Source: Paenibacillus_E sp964253085 (lineage in GTDB: Bacteria > Bacillota > Bacilli > Paenibacillales > NBRC-103111). From it: a stretch of DNA of 64,000 nucleotides. The stretch covers positions 248,001 to 312,000 of the forward strand of contig NZ_CAXUQH020000001.1 in the NCBI RefSeq assembly GCF_964253085.1, read 5' to 3'. Within the stretch, counting starts at the first letter, position 1; each line of letters starts with the position of its first letter. The notes under the pieces are model-generated. The model made no database searches, was not told the DNA's origin, and saw nothing but the letters and a program-made list of their open reading frames with translations. Shown one piece after another: positions 9,456 to 19,112 of this stretch. Both the position numbers and the translations under genes were made by a program.

Positions 9456-11417
9456 ATGAATCGAATTATCCGGAATACCGGCTTTTATTTGCTTATATTT
9501 TTGGTTACCGTGGGGATCGTTCATTTCATCAGTACCCAGAATGAACAGAAGGAGTTAATCACTTACGATAAATTCCGACAAGCGGTTGTAAACAAAAATG
9601 TAGAGTCCGTAGTGTTAAAGTTCGATGGGTATACCTATTCGATTAAGGGTAAGTATATTAACCCGCCTAATGGCGCGGATAAGAAGAGCTTCGAAACACA
9701 TGCTCCTTACGAGCCGTTAGTTGTACAAATGATTGAAGCGAACGGCGTACCTTCGGAAGAGTACGGACCGATGGAACGCGATAGCGTTTGGATTAGCTTT
9801 CTTACGTCCATTATTCCATTCGTCATTATCTTCATTTTGTTCTTCTTCTTATTGAATCAAGCGCAAGGCGGCGGCGGTAAAGTGATGAACTTCGGCAAGA
9901 GCCGTGCGCGCCTATATAACGAGGAGAAGAAACGTGTCACATTTGAAGATGTGGCAGGTGCGGATGAAGAGAAGCAAGAATTGATCGAAGTTGTTGAGTT
10001 CCTTAAGGATCCTCGCAAATTCGCAGCAGTTGGCGCTAGAATTCCTAAGGGTGTTCTATTGAATGGTCCTCCAGGGACAGGTAAAACGCTACTTGCTCGT
10101 GCTGTTGCCGGTGAAGCAGGCGTTCCTTTCTTCAGTATCTCCGGTTCTGACTTTGTTGAGATGTTCGTCGGTGTCGGCGCATCCCGTGTTCGTGACTTGT
10201 TCGAGAATGCGAAGAAGAATTCACCTTGTATTATCTTTATCGATGAAATCGATGCGGTTGGTCGTCAACGTGGCGCTGGTTTAGGCGGCGGACATGACGA
10301 GCGTGAGCAAACACTCAACCAATTACTTGTTGAAATGGACGGATTTGGTGCGAACGAAGGTATTATCATCGTAGCAGCAACCAACCGCCCTGATATTCTA
10401 GACCCTGCCTTATTGCGTCCAGGCCGTTTCGACCGTCAAATCACAGTAGATCGACCGGATATCAAAGGCCGTGAAGCTGTATTGAAAGTTCATGCGCGTA
10501 ACAAGCCGCTTGCTAAAGATGTGAAGCTAGATTCACTTTCACGTTATACAACTGGATTTACGGGTGCTGATCTTGAGAACTTGTTAAATGAAGCAGCTTT
10601 GATTGCAGCTCGTCGTAATCGTAAAGATATTTCGATGGCGGAAGTTGAAGAAGCATTTGACCGTATTATCGTAGGTACTCAGAAGAAAAGCCGTATCATC
10701 TCCGATGCTGAGAAACGTATCGTAGCGTACCACGAAGCGGGACACGCGATTATCGGTTATCATGCGGAGAATGCAGACATGGTTCACAAGGTTACGATCG
10801 TACCTCGCGGACGCGCTGGCGGATATGTGATGATGCTGCCTAAAGAAGGCGAAGATCGCATGATGCAAACGAAGAACGAGCTTCTGGATAAAGTAACTGG
10901 ACTCCTGGGCGGTCGTGTTTCCGAGGAATTGTTCATCGGAGAAATTGGTACAGGCGCATACAGCGACTTCCAGAAAGCAACGGGAATCGTTCGTCGCATG
11001 ATTATGGAATACGGGATGAGCGATAAGCTTGGACCGATGCAGTTCGGCAGCTCCCAAGGTCAAGTTTTCTTGGGCCGCGATATTGGACACGAGCAGAATT
11101 ATAGTGATGCAATTGCTTATGAGATTGATCAGGAAATGCAAAGCTTTATACGTACGTGCTACGAACGTGCACGCGCGATTCTTACGGAGCATGCGGATCA
11201 GATCCACCTCGTTGCCAAAACATTGCTAGAGAAAGAAACGTTGGATAAAGACGAAATTATCGAACTCTTGGAAAAAGGCAAGCTTAACGCTAGCACCGAT
11301 GAGGAAGATGTGAAGGTTACTATTCAAGGTCAAAGCCAAGCTAGCGAAAGCAATAAGCTGGAGTTTGACAAAGATAAAGAAGTTAAAGAGATTAAACCGG
11401 ATCAAACAGAAGAGTAA
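9456..11417 (+). CDS. ftsH: ATP-dependent zinc metalloprotease FtsH
   Basis: A 653-residue membrane AAA+ protease that degrades misfolded membrane proteins and regulators. ATG 9456 is preferred over the in-frame GTG at 9432 because GAGAGGAGG (9441-9449) lies between them. Two membrane helices (about 6-25 and 112-135) flank the extracytoplasmic loop. The AAA domain has Walker A GPPGTGKT (204-211), Walker B IIFIDEID and the second region of homology with ATNRPDILDPALLRPGRFDR. The zinc site HEAGH is near 426-430. The C-terminal tail is charged and low-complexity. A terminator follows. Confidence 0.97.
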   Translation: MNRIIRNTGFYLLIFLVTVGIVHFISTQNEQKELITYDKFRQAVVNKNVESVVLKFDGYTYSIKGKYINPPNGADKKSFETHAPYEPLVVQMIEANGVPSEEYGPMERDSVWISFLTSIIPFVIIFILFFFLLNQAQGGGGKVMNFGKSRARLYNEEKKRVTFEDVAGADEEKQELIEVVEFLKDPRKFAAVGARIPKGVLLNGPPGTGKTLLARAVAGEAGVPFFSISGSDFVEMFVGVGASRVRDLFENAKKNSPCIIFIDEIDAVGRQRGAGLGGGHDEREQTLNQLLVEMDGFGANEGIIIVAATNRPDILDPALLRPGRFDRQITVDRPDIKGREAVLKVHARNKPLAKDVKLDSLSRYTTGFTGADLENLLNEAALIAARRNRKDISMAEVEEAFDRIIVGTQKKSRIISDAEKRIVAYHEAGHAIIGYHAENADMVHKVTIVPRGRAGGYVMMLPKEGEDRMMQTKNELLDKVTGLLGGRVSEELFIGEIGTGAYSDFQKATGIVRRMIMEYGMSDKLGPMQFGSSQGQVFLGRDIGHEQNYSDAIAYEIDQEMQSFIRTCYERARAILTEHADQIHLVAKTLLEKETLDKDEIIELLEKGKLNASTDEEDVKVTIQGQSQASESNKLEFDKDKEVKEIKPDQTEE

Positions 11418-11428
11418 GTTGCAATGCG

Positions 11429-11482
11429 AACTCGGAAATCCGTTGTACACATCCAGTGTGCGCGGAATTCCGAGTTTTTTCA
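11429..11482 (+). terminator. Terminator after ftsH
   Basis: AACTCGGAAATCCG pairs with CGGAATTCCGAGTT (one mismatch) over a 20-nt loop and is followed by T6. Confidence 0.85.
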
Positions 11483-11495
11483 ATGTATTTGCGCA

Positions 11496-11573
11496 TTGAC
11501 AGGCGATATGAGAATGTGTAAATTAGTTGTAAATCTCTAATTTTATTGCTTTTAGATCATACTACTTTTAGAT
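11496..11573 (+). promoter_or_regulatory. nadA promoter and downstream direct repeat
   Basis: TTGACA (11496-11501), a 17-bp spacer and TAAATT (11519-11524) form a good sigma-A promoter. In the leader, CTTTTAGAT occurs twice in direct orientation (11549-11557 and 11565-11573, 16-bp period), which could be a regulator site. Confidence 0.65.
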
Positions 11574-11619
11574 AGACGATTGAGACGATTCTTACGTCCC
11601 AGATAGGGGAGGAAGCACC

Positions 11620-12558
11620 ATGGAAGCCTTAGCATTAGAGCGCAAAGCGGAACAAAACCGCGAGCTCAAAGAACGACTGTTGCAATTGAAGAAAGAACGG
11701 AATGCCATTATTCTTGCTCACTATTATCAGCGTGACGAAGTTCAAGAGGTAGCGGATTTTCGAGGAGATTCCTTTTTGCTTGCTCAGAAGGCGGCGCAAA
11801 CCGATGCGGATGTCATCGTATTCTGTGGTGTTCATTTTATGGGGGAGAGCGCAAAGATTCTTGCACCCAATAAAACTGTAATTATTCCAGACGAACGGGC
11901 TGGTTGCCCGATGGCAGATATGGTTAATGTTGAAGGTCTACGCGCCCTTAAACGCCAGCATCCGAATGCCAAAGTCGTTGCTTATATTAATACGTCGGCT
12001 GATGTGAAGTCCGAAACCGATATTTGTTGTACGTCCGCGAATGCGATCAATGTCATTAATTCCGTCGATTCAGATGAAATTATCTGGGTGCCGGATAAAA
12101 ATTTAGGTGACTATGTATCAAAATTCACAAGCAAAAAAGTGATCATCTGGGAAGGCTATTGCAACACGCATGATATGCTTACTGTTAAAGATGTGGAAGA
12201 AATGAGAGCGCAATATCCGAATGCACAATTCGTTGTTCATCCTGAATGTCGCCCAGAAGTAGTTAAGCTCGGGGACTTTGTGGGTAGCACGACAGCGATT
12301 ATTAAATATTGCAAAGAGTCCGACTGCCAGGAGTTTATCGTAGGGACGGAAGATGGAACTGGTTATCAGTTGCGTCTAGATAGCCCTAATAAGAAATTTC
12401 ATTTTGCTACGAAGTACTTGGTTTGCCCTAATATGAAGGTGAACAATTTGAAGAAAATCGTGAAGTGTCTTGAGACGATGCAACCAGAGATTTATGTACC
12501 AGAAGACGTAGCAGATAAAGCAAGATTGTCCTTGGAGCGCATGTTACAAGTTAAGTAG
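11620..12558 (+). CDS. nadA: Quinolinate synthase A
   Basis: A 312-residue [4Fe-4S] enzyme that condenses iminoaspartate with dihydroxyacetone phosphate to quinolinate in NAD synthesis. By spacing, the cluster ligands should be Cys96 (AGCPMAD), Cys181 (GYCNTH) and Cys269 (VCPNMK). The motifs LAHYYQ and HPECRPEV are also typical. The RBS is GGGGAGG. It has its own promoter and precedes nadB and nadC, so the order differs from the nadBCA order of B. subtilis. No nifS-type desulfurase lies beside it. Confidence 0.95.
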   Translation: MEALALERKAEQNRELKERLLQLKKERNAIILAHYYQRDEVQEVADFRGDSFLLAQKAAQTDADVIVFCGVHFMGESAKILAPNKTVIIPDERAGCPMADMVNVEGLRALKRQHPNAKVVAYINTSADVKSETDICCTSANAINVINSVDSDEIIWVPDKNLGDYVSKFTSKKVIIWEGYCNTHDMLTVKDVEEMRAQYPNAQFVVHPECRPEVVKLGDFVGSTTAIIKYCKESDCQEFIVGTEDGTGYQLRLDSPNKKFHFATKYLVCPNMKVNNLKKIVKCLETMQPEIYVPEDVADKARLSLERMLQVK

Positions 12559-12781
12559 CATGCGCTACTCTCTTGAAATAGTAGAAAGTATATGTTTCAC
12601 ATAATACAACGGCTATATTTTTGGATAAACGCACTCGTCCTTAGAGGACAGTGTAGCCGTTTATTTCATCTCGTTGAATAGGTGCCCTCGTGAAGTAAGG
12701 CTAGAATCGATCCATAAGTAAATTGTGGACGAACTGACGTTACTTTACGAGGTATTAATGGTGAAGAACAGGTGAACCGTC
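12559..12781 (+). other. nadA-nadB intergenic region with stem-loop
   Basis: This 223-bp gap holds no gene. ACGGCTA (about 12609) pairs with TAGCCGT (about 12655), and an inner GCACTCGTCC/GGACAGTGT arm around TTAG forms a long imperfect hairpin. The T-run after it is weak, so it may be an attenuating terminator or a processing site between nadA and nadB. Confidence 0.5.
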
Positions 12782-14392
12782 ATGATTCCTAGATATCTCG
12801 TAGATGTTGATTTAGATTCTATTCCTCATATACATACCGATGTAATTGTTATTGGAGCAGGTATAGCAGGATTATTCGCGGCACTTCGTGCCAGCGAGAA
12901 TAAGAAAGTGCTCATGATTACGAAGAAATCCCTCCTGGATAGCAACACACGCTATGCGCAAGGTGGGATTGCTGCTGTTATCTCAGACGAAGATTCACCG
13001 GAATATCATCGTCAGGATACTGTGATTGCAGGTGCAGGACTCTGTTCGACAGATGCCGTTGATGTTCTTGTACATGAAGGACCTGAAGGCGTTCAAGATT
13101 TGATCCGAATGGGAACCCAGTTTGATCTAGAGAATGGTGAATTTGCTTTGACGAAGGAAGGAGCGCATAGTCAGCGTCGAATTTTGCACTCCAATGGCGA
13201 TGCGACTGGTGCGGAAATTGTCAGGGCTCTTTCAGAACGTACAAAGCAAGATCCGAATATTGAAATCTGGGATGACCACTTTGTGATCGACCTGATTACC
13301 CAAGACGGCGAATGTTATGGCGCACTCGTGCAGAAGCCTAACGGACAGCGTGTGTTTGTGCGCGGCAACGCCACAATCCTTTGCTCCGGTGGCGCGGGAC
13401 AGCTGTTCCGTTACACAACGAACCCGGACATCGCTACAGGTGATGGGATTGCGATTGCCCACCGCGCTGGCGCGCAAATTCAGGATGTGGAATTCATTCA
13501 ATTCCACCCAACAGCGCTATGCTACCCAGGTGCACCGCGGTTTCTGATCTCCGAAGCGGTGCGGGGTGAAGGCGCCTATTTGCGCAACATCAAAGGAGAG
13601 CGCTTCATGGAGCGCTATCATCCACAATTAGAGCTAGCGCCAAGGGACGTTGTTGCGCGTGCCATTGTTGACGAGATGGAGAACTGTAAATCAACCTTTG
13701 TCTACATTGACATTACGCACGAATCAGAAGAATTGATTAAACATCGCTTCCCAACGATATATGAATATTGCCTGAATTATGGGCTTGATATGAGCACCGA
13801 TTGGATTCCAGTTGCCCCAGCAGCGCACTATATGATGGGTGGCGTAAAAACGGATCTATACGGAGAAACCAAGGTTCGTCGCCTATTTGCATGTGGTGAA
13901 GTTTCATCTACAGGTGTACATGGTGCAAATCGTCTAGCGAGCAACTCGTTATCGGAAGCCATCGTATTCGGACGTCGAATTATTGAACGAATCCAAGAGT
14001 TGCCTGCCCTTCAAGGGGATATTCAGATCCGTTCGGCTTCCGAAGCCCCTCGGACGGAGATCCCAAATCAAGCCGTTGTAGAGAAAAAGTTGAAGCTTCA
14101 GAAAGTCATGCTCCGCTACGCAGGTCTCAAGCGCTCTGCCAAAGGCTTGCAAAAGGGTTATGAGGAACTGGCGAGACAATTGTCGATCTTTGATTCATTG
14201 ATGACCAAACGCGAAGAGTATGAGTTTGCTAATTTGCTTAACGTAGCTCTGTTAACAACGACAGCGGCATTGACCCGAGAGGAAAGTCGCGGTGGTCACT
14301 ATCGAGAAGATTTCCCTGATCGGGATGACTTGGTATGGAGGAAGCATATAGTTTTTCAACGCGGGGAAGATAGGATTGAGGAGTGGATCTAG
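12782..14392 (+). CDS. nadB: L-aspartate oxidase
   Basis: A 536-residue FAD enzyme that oxidises L-aspartate to iminoaspartate, the substrate of NadA. The N-terminal dinucleotide-binding motif is VIGAGIAGL (about 22-30). The motifs RYAQGGIAAV, AHSQRRILH, the EFIQFHPTAL region, GEGAYLRN and HGANRLASNSLSEA are conserved in the succinate dehydrogenase/fumarate reductase flavoprotein family. The C-terminal helical domain is complete. nadC follows after 1 bp. Confidence 0.96.
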   Translation: MIPRYLVDVDLDSIPHIHTDVIVIGAGIAGLFAALRASENKKVLMITKKSLLDSNTRYAQGGIAAVISDEDSPEYHRQDTVIAGAGLCSTDAVDVLVHEGPEGVQDLIRMGTQFDLENGEFALTKEGAHSQRRILHSNGDATGAEIVRALSERTKQDPNIEIWDDHFVIDLITQDGECYGALVQKPNGQRVFVRGNATILCSGGAGQLFRYTTNPDIATGDGIAIAHRAGAQIQDVEFIQFHPTALCYPGAPRFLISEAVRGEGAYLRNIKGERFMERYHPQLELAPRDVVARAIVDEMENCKSTFVYIDITHESEELIKHRFPTIYEYCLNYGLDMSTDWIPVAPAAHYMMGGVKTDLYGETKVRRLFACGEVSSTGVHGANRLASNSLSEAIVFGRRIIERIQELPALQGDIQIRSASEAPRTEIPNQAVVEKKLKLQKVMLRYAGLKRSAKGLQKGYEELARQLSIFDSLMTKREEYEFANLLNVALLTTTAALTREESRGGHYREDFPDRDDLVWRKHIVFQRGEDRIEEWI

Positions 14393-14393
14393 C

Positions 14394-15263
14394 ATGTTAG
14401 AAATAAATATGGAATTAGTTCGGAAGCAAATTCGCCTTTGGCTAGAAGAAGATATCGGCACTGGCGATGTCACGACTCTGACAACAATCCCTTTGGAACA
14501 AGTATCCAAAGGGATTATCCACGTCAAAGAAGATGGAATCGTTTGTGGGCTTCGCATCGCACAGGAGGTTTTTGCTGTGGTCGATGCTTCTCTTCGTTTT
14601 GAAACAAAAGTGGTCGAAGGATCGTCTGTTCATAAAGGGACCATACTAGCTGAAGTGGAAGGCAATACACGAAGCATCCTATTGGGCGAGCGGTTAAGTC
14701 TGAATTTGATGCAACGATTGTCGGGGATCGCCACGAAGACGCATGAATTTGTGGTTGCATTAGAAGGCTTGCCCACCAGACTGGTTGACACACGCAAAAC
14801 AACGCCTGGACACAGATTGCTCGAGAAATATGCGGTGCGCGTTGGTGGAGGTTATAATCATCGTTTCGGTCTCTATGATGCGGTTATGATCAAAGATAAT
14901 CATATTAAAGGCTCTGGTGGCATTACCCAAGCGGTTCAAGCAGCTCGTCAGAACATTCCCCACACGATGAAGATCGAGGTGGAAGTTGAGAATTTCGAGC
15001 AGCTGCATGAAGCGCTTCAAGCGGGTGCTGATATCATCATGTTGGACAATATGGCTCCAGTTCAAATGAAAGAAGCAGTTTCGATAATTAAAAGCAAAGC
15101 GCCGCATATTGTAGTAGAAGGGTCAGGTTCCGTCACCCCGCAAACAATTAAAGCAATGGCAGAAACGGGTGTAGACGTGATTTCTGTTGGACGACTGACG
15201 TACTCGGTAGCAGCGCTCGATATTTCACTAGATCTGAATGAGCGGAAGGAGACAGTACGATGA
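14394..15263 (+). CDS. nadC: Nicotinate-nucleotide pyrophosphorylase (carboxylating)
   Basis: A 289-residue enzyme that turns quinolinate and PRPP into nicotinate mononucleotide. ATG 14394 is chosen because GAGGAG (14377-14382) precedes it; the in-frame TTG at 14376 overlaps that RBS. The active-site motif DTRKTTPGHR, the GGGYNHRFGLYDAVMIKDNH segment and the C-terminal EGSGSVTP phosphate site are present. It is translationally coupled to nadB (1-bp gap) and overlaps coaX by 4 nt. Confidence 0.96.
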   Translation: MLEINMELVRKQIRLWLEEDIGTGDVTTLTTIPLEQVSKGIIHVKEDGIVCGLRIAQEVFAVVDASLRFETKVVEGSSVHKGTILAEVEGNTRSILLGERLSLNLMQRLSGIATKTHEFVVALEGLPTRLVDTRKTTPGHRLLEKYAVRVGGGYNHRFGLYDAVMIKDNHIKGSGGITQAVQAARQNIPHTMKIEVEVENFEQLHEALQAGADIIMLDNMAPVQMKEAVSIIKSKAPHIVVEGSGSVTPQTIKAMAETGVDVISVGRLTYSVAALDISLDLNERKETVR

Positions 15264-16024
15264 TTCTCGTTATCGATGTCGGGAATACGAACATTGTGCT
15301 TGGTCTCTACCAAGAGCGTACGCTCTTGCATCATTGGCGGGTAAGCACGAATCGGTCGGCTACCGTAGATGAATATGGCATGCAGCTGCACAGTTTGTTC
15401 CAACACTCGGGTATTTCCTTTGCGCAAGTAGAAGGTGTCATTATTTCTTCTGTTGTGCCCCCGTTGATGAATGCGATGGAGAACCTCTGCTTACACTACT
15501 TGAAAAGGGCGCCGTTTATCGTAGGACCAGGAATCAAAACAGGATTGAACGTTCGTGTGGACAATCCGAAGGAAGTTGGCGCAGATCGCATCGTGAATGC
15601 GGTAGCGGCGTTGGAGCTATATGGAGCTCCGTGTATTATCGTCGATTTCGGAACAGCTACAACCTACGATTACATTGATTCCTCAGGACAACTAGTGGGA
15701 TGCGCCATTGCGCCTGGTATTGGGATCTCCACCGAGGCGTTGTATCAGAAAGCGGCGAAGTTGCCCCGCATTGAGCTGGTTAAGCCTAAAAGTGTTGTCG
15801 GTCGGAATACCGTTGCGGCGATGCAAGCAGGAATTATTTATGGGTATGTTGGTCAGGTTGATGGGATCGTTGGACGGGTCATTCAAGAGTTTAATGTAAA
15901 TCCTACAGTTATCGCCACGGGTGGATTAGCTGAGCTTATTTCCAGTGAGTCACGGACGATTCAAGTCGTCAACCCATTGCTTACCTTACAAGGTTTACAA
16001 ATGATTTATGAGAAAAATGTTTAG
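15260..16024 (+). CDS. coaX: Type III pantothenate kinase
   Basis: A 254-residue kinase that starts coenzyme A synthesis. It belongs to the ASKHA fold: the N-terminal phosphate loop is DVGNTN (6-11), with GADRIVNAVAA and IVDFGTATTYD following. Type III enzymes use ATP with a monovalent cation and are not inhibited by CoA. Its ATG overlaps the nadC stop (ATGA), so the two are co-translated. hslO follows, as in Bacillus. Confidence 0.95.
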   Translation: MILVIDVGNTNIVLGLYQERTLLHHWRVSTNRSATVDEYGMQLHSLFQHSGISFAQVEGVIISSVVPPLMNAMENLCLHYLKRAPFIVGPGIKTGLNVRVDNPKEVGADRIVNAVAALELYGAPCIIVDFGTATTYDYIDSSGQLVGCAIAPGIGISTEALYQKAAKLPRIELVKPKSVVGRNTVAAMQAGIIYGYVGQVDGIVGRVIQEFNVNPTVIATGGLAELISSESRTIQVVNPLLTLQGLQMIYEKNV

Positions 16025-16047
16025 GCTGTATAAGGAAGGACATGGAC

Positions 16048-16914
16048 ATGACTGATTATTTAATTCGAGGAACAGCGCTAGATGGACGCGTACGTGCGTT
16101 CGCTGTTCAGACGACTCTCCTAACGGAAGAGCTTAGTCAAAGGCATCAAACAACACCAACAGCGACAGCTGCCTTAGGAAGAACAGCCGCGGCGGCTCTT
16201 CTTATAGCTGCTATGCTCAAGGGAGAGGAACATCTCATTGTGCAAGTCAAAGGGGATGGCCCGATCGGGCAAATCGTGGTTGATGCGAATGCGAAGGGTG
16301 AAGTACGTGGATACGTAGATAATCCTTCGGTAGATCCGCCGCTCAAAGAGAATGGTAAATTAGATGTTGCTGCTGCCGTGGGCACAGACGGTTTTTTATA
16401 CATAACGAAAGATCTAGGCATGAAAGAGCCGTATAAAGGAAGCGTTCCTTTAATTTCAGGTGAGTTGGCAGAAGATTTTACGTACTATTTTGCTAAGTCT
16501 GAACAAACGCCTTCGGCTGTTGCGCTTGGCGTTTTGGTGAATAAAGACCATACGATCATTGCTTCTGGGGGATTTGTGATTCAGTTGCTTCCAGGTTTGA
16601 CGAATAGTGAGATTGATGAGATTGAAGCGATGTTAGGCCAAATCCCGACTTTCACGAACATGTTAGGCGGAGGACTGAATTTAGAAGAAATTCTACAAAC
16701 CGTACTTCCCTCCTTCCGTAAGCTTGACGAGATGGACGTCATGTTCAGATGTAAATGCAGCAGGGAGAAAGTGGAATCTACACTGATTTCGTTGGGTAAA
16801 AAAGAGCTTCAAGAAATGCTGGAAGAAGAGGGAGTTGCAGAAGTCATCTGTCATTTCTGTAATGAAGCTTATCGGTATGAAGGAGAAGATTTACAACGGA
16901 TGATTGATCTGTAA
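16048..16914 (+). CDS. hslO: Redox-regulated chaperone Hsp33
   Basis: A 288-residue cytoplasmic holdase activated by oxidation. The C-terminal zinc switch CKC...CHFC is complete. ATG 16048 (MTDYLIRG) fits the family start and lies 8 nt after AAGGAAGG; ATG 16042 is only 2 nt from it. The RTAAAALLIAAMLKGEE and GQIVVDANAKGEVRGYV segments are typical of the substrate-binding domain. Confidence 0.95.
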   Translation: MTDYLIRGTALDGRVRAFAVQTTLLTEELSQRHQTTPTATAALGRTAAAALLIAAMLKGEEHLIVQVKGDGPIGQIVVDANAKGEVRGYVDNPSVDPPLKENGKLDVAAAVGTDGFLYITKDLGMKEPYKGSVPLISGELAEDFTYYFAKSEQTPSAVALGVLVNKDHTIIASGGFVIQLLPGLTNSEIDEIEAMLGQIPTFTNMLGGGLNLEEILQTVLPSFRKLDEMDVMFRCKCSREKVESTLISLGKKELQEMLEEEGVAEVICHFCNEAYRYEGEDLQRMIDL

Positions 16915-16988
16915 GCATGGTAATCTGCTTGATTTAGCTAGTGAACACAGGTGCAAGCAGCAATATGGAAGTAAAAGAGGGAAATAGG

Positions 16989-17939
16989 ATGCGCAATGTA
17001 AAGCGATTGTGGGGAGTCATCATCGCGATGGCGATATGTATTCTCGTGCTCGCATCCTTGCTGATCAGTCATGCCATCAACCAATCAGAACCAAGACAAT
17101 CACCGGAGCCTGAACAGCAGGGTGAGAAGAAGCATACACGAGTTATCGCCAAAATTGGGAATCGTGAAATTACTATGGATGAGCTCGAATCGGCGCTCAC
17201 ACGCCATTATGGCGCAGAGCAGCTAAGTCAAATGCTGGATCGTGAAGTAATTCGCCTAGAGGGAAATGAGTCGGGGATTAAGGTAGAGAGTGCGGAAATC
17301 AATCGTGAGCTGAAAAGGATGCAGCAAGGGTACGAGAGTGAACAGCAATTTTATGACTCCATGCAAAGTCAATTGGGAATGTCTGAGCAGGAAATCCAAG
17401 AGGATGTATCGAATAAGTTGTTACTTGAGAAGCTAGCAACGGCATCCATTCACATCACAGATACTCAGGTTGATGCATACATAAAGACCCATGCAGATGA
17501 GTTTGAACAAGAAACAGAATACAACATTCAGCAGATCATTGTATCCACGAAAGAACAAGCGACGAAAGTCATTGCGGAACTAGCCAAAGGGGAGAGATTC
17601 GAGATCCTTGCCAGAGATCGGTCCATTGATGATGCCACCAATAACACTGGTGGTGATTTGGGTTGGATTGAAGGCGATGATCCTTTTGTGGAGGCTCCGA
17701 TCTTGGAGGCGGCGAAATTGCTGAAGGTTGGCGAAGTCAGTAAGCCCATACCTGTTTTACAAGGTTTTGCCGTCGTATTACTCAAGAATAGACGGGACAA
17801 AAAGAACCCGGATCTAGTGTTCATTCGGGAGAATGTACGTAGGGAGCTTGCCTTGCAACAAGCACCTCCATTGAAAGAGTTTGTCGCACAGCTACGCGGT
17901 AAATGGAAGGTGAGTGTGTTAGATCAAACGCTCCGGTAA
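16989..17939 (+). CDS. Parvulin-type peptidyl-prolyl isomerase, YacD/PrsA-like
   Basis: A 316-residue extracytoplasmic protein with an N-terminal membrane or signal segment (about 7-27, VIIAMAICILVLASLL) and no lipobox Cys. A SurA-like N-domain follows, then a rotamase domain (about 180-275) with EYNIQQIIV, FEILARDRSIDD and GGDLGWI. ATG 16989 is chosen for GAGGG at 16977-16981; the GTG at 16941 has no RBS. Its place between hslO and cysK matches yacD. It probably helps fold secreted proteins. Confidence 0.88.
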   Translation: MRNVKRLWGVIIAMAICILVLASLLISHAINQSEPRQSPEPEQQGEKKHTRVIAKIGNREITMDELESALTRHYGAEQLSQMLDREVIRLEGNESGIKVESAEINRELKRMQQGYESEQQFYDSMQSQLGMSEQEIQEDVSNKLLLEKLATASIHITDTQVDAYIKTHADEFEQETEYNIQQIIVSTKEQATKVIAELAKGERFEILARDRSIDDATNNTGGDLGWIEGDDPFVEAPILEAAKLLKVGEVSKPIPVLQGFAVVLLKNRRDKKNPDLVFIRENVRRELALQQAPPLKEFVAQLRGKWKVSVLDQTLR

Positions 17940-17957
17940 GTGATTGTGAGAAATTGG

Positions 17958-18017
17958 TTGACAACCTGTAAGTGCATTGTTAAGATTAGTATAATTAATA
18001 CCGACTAATTAACTCGG
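17958..18017 (+). promoter_or_regulatory. cysK promoter and candidate operator
   Basis: TTGACA (17958-17963), a 17-bp spacer and TAAGAT (17981-17986) form a promoter; a further TATAAT is at 17990-17995. An imperfect palindrome, CCGACTAATTAACTCGG (18001-18017), covers the expected start of transcription. Rrf2-type regulators such as CymR control cysK in Bacillus, but the match to such a site is only inferred. Confidence 0.6.
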
Positions 18018-18052
18018 AAATCATTTAAAACTTAATCTGGAGGGGAAATATT

Positions 18053-18994
18053 ATGGCAAGATTAGTACAGAGCATTACGGATTTGATTGGAGATACACCA
18101 CTAGTTCGTTTGAACCGTGTTGTTCCAGAAGGCAGTGCAGAAGTTTATGTGAAACTAGAGTACCAAAATCCAGGTGCTAGTGTGAAAGACCGTATTGCCA
18201 TCTCCATGATCGAAGTTGCCGAGCAAGAAGGCAAATTGAAACCAGGTGACACAATTGTAGAACCGACGAGTGGTAACACAGGAATCGGGATTGCCTTAGT
18301 GGCAGCGGCTAAAGGATACAAAGCCATTCTGGTTATGCCAGAAACAATGTCTTTGGAGAGACGTAACCTGCTTCGCGCTTACGGTGCACAGCTTGTTCTA
18401 ACTCCAGGAGCAGAAGGCATGAAGGGCGCAATTAAACGTGCGGAAGAACTTCAAGCAGAGAATCCTTCCTACTTCATTCCACAACAATTTAAGAATCAAG
18501 CGAATGTGAAGGTTCACCGTGAAACGACAGGACCTGAAATCGTGGAAGCAATCAATGCCCATGATGGAAAACTGGATGCTTTCATTTCCGGTATCGGTAC
18601 AGGTGGTACAATCACAGGTGCGGGTGGCGTTTTGAAAGAAAACTTCCCGAACATCAAAATTTACGCAATTGAACCTGCGGCATCCCCAGTTCTTTCTGGT
18701 GGTAAGCCAGGTCCTCATAAAATTCAAGGTATCGGCGCAGGTTTTGTTCCAGATATTTTGAATACGAATATATACGATGAAATTATTGCCGTTGAGAACG
18801 AAGATGCGTTCGAAACTTCACGCCGTGTTGCCAAAGAAGAAGGAATTCTTGGCGGAATCTCCTCCGGTGCAGCGATTTTCGCGGCATTGAAGGTTGCTAA
18901 AGAGCTGGGCGCTGGCAAACGTGTTGTTGCTGTAATTCCAAGTAACGGTGAGCGTTATCTTTCCACGCCGTTGTACCAATTCGAAGAGCAATAA
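18053..18994 (+). CDS. cysK: Cysteine synthase A
   Basis: A 313-residue PLP enzyme that makes cysteine from O-acetylserine and sulfide. The PLP lysine is Lys45 in NPGASVKDR; the substrate loop TSGNTGIG, the phosphate-binding GTGGT motif and GISSGAA near the C-terminus are all present. The RBS is TGGAGGGG. It has its own promoter and a terminator, so it is a separate unit placed before the folate operon, as in B. subtilis. Confidence 0.97.
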   Translation: MARLVQSITDLIGDTPLVRLNRVVPEGSAEVYVKLEYQNPGASVKDRIAISMIEVAEQEGKLKPGDTIVEPTSGNTGIGIALVAAAKGYKAILVMPETMSLERRNLLRAYGAQLVLTPGAEGMKGAIKRAEELQAENPSYFIPQQFKNQANVKVHRETTGPEIVEAINAHDGKLDAFISGIGTGGTITGAGGVLKENFPNIKIYAIEPAASPVLSGGKPGPHKIQGIGAGFVPDILNTNIYDEIIAVENEDAFETSRRVAKEEGILGGISSGAAIFAALKVAKELGAGKRVVAVIPSNGERYLSTPLYQFEEQ

Positions 18995-19020
18995 GATCGA
19001 ATCGCACGCCAAAGAGATCA

Positions 19021-19052
19021 AGCCTTCAGCTATTACAGCTGGGGCTTTTTTT
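19021..19052 (+). terminator. Terminator after cysK
   Basis: AGCC/GGCT and CAGCT/AGCTG stem with a small bulge, followed by a T7 run. Confidence 0.85.
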
Positions 19053-19112
19053 CTTTATAGGGTTGGAGTATACTAATGGACAACGAATTAACGGATTTTA
19101 AGGAGCACAAGT

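Noticed and set aside
10584..11207. 207-residue antisense frame in ftsH
   Set aside because: It lies entirely inside a highly conserved gene, has no RBS and no domain; the frame is open by chance.
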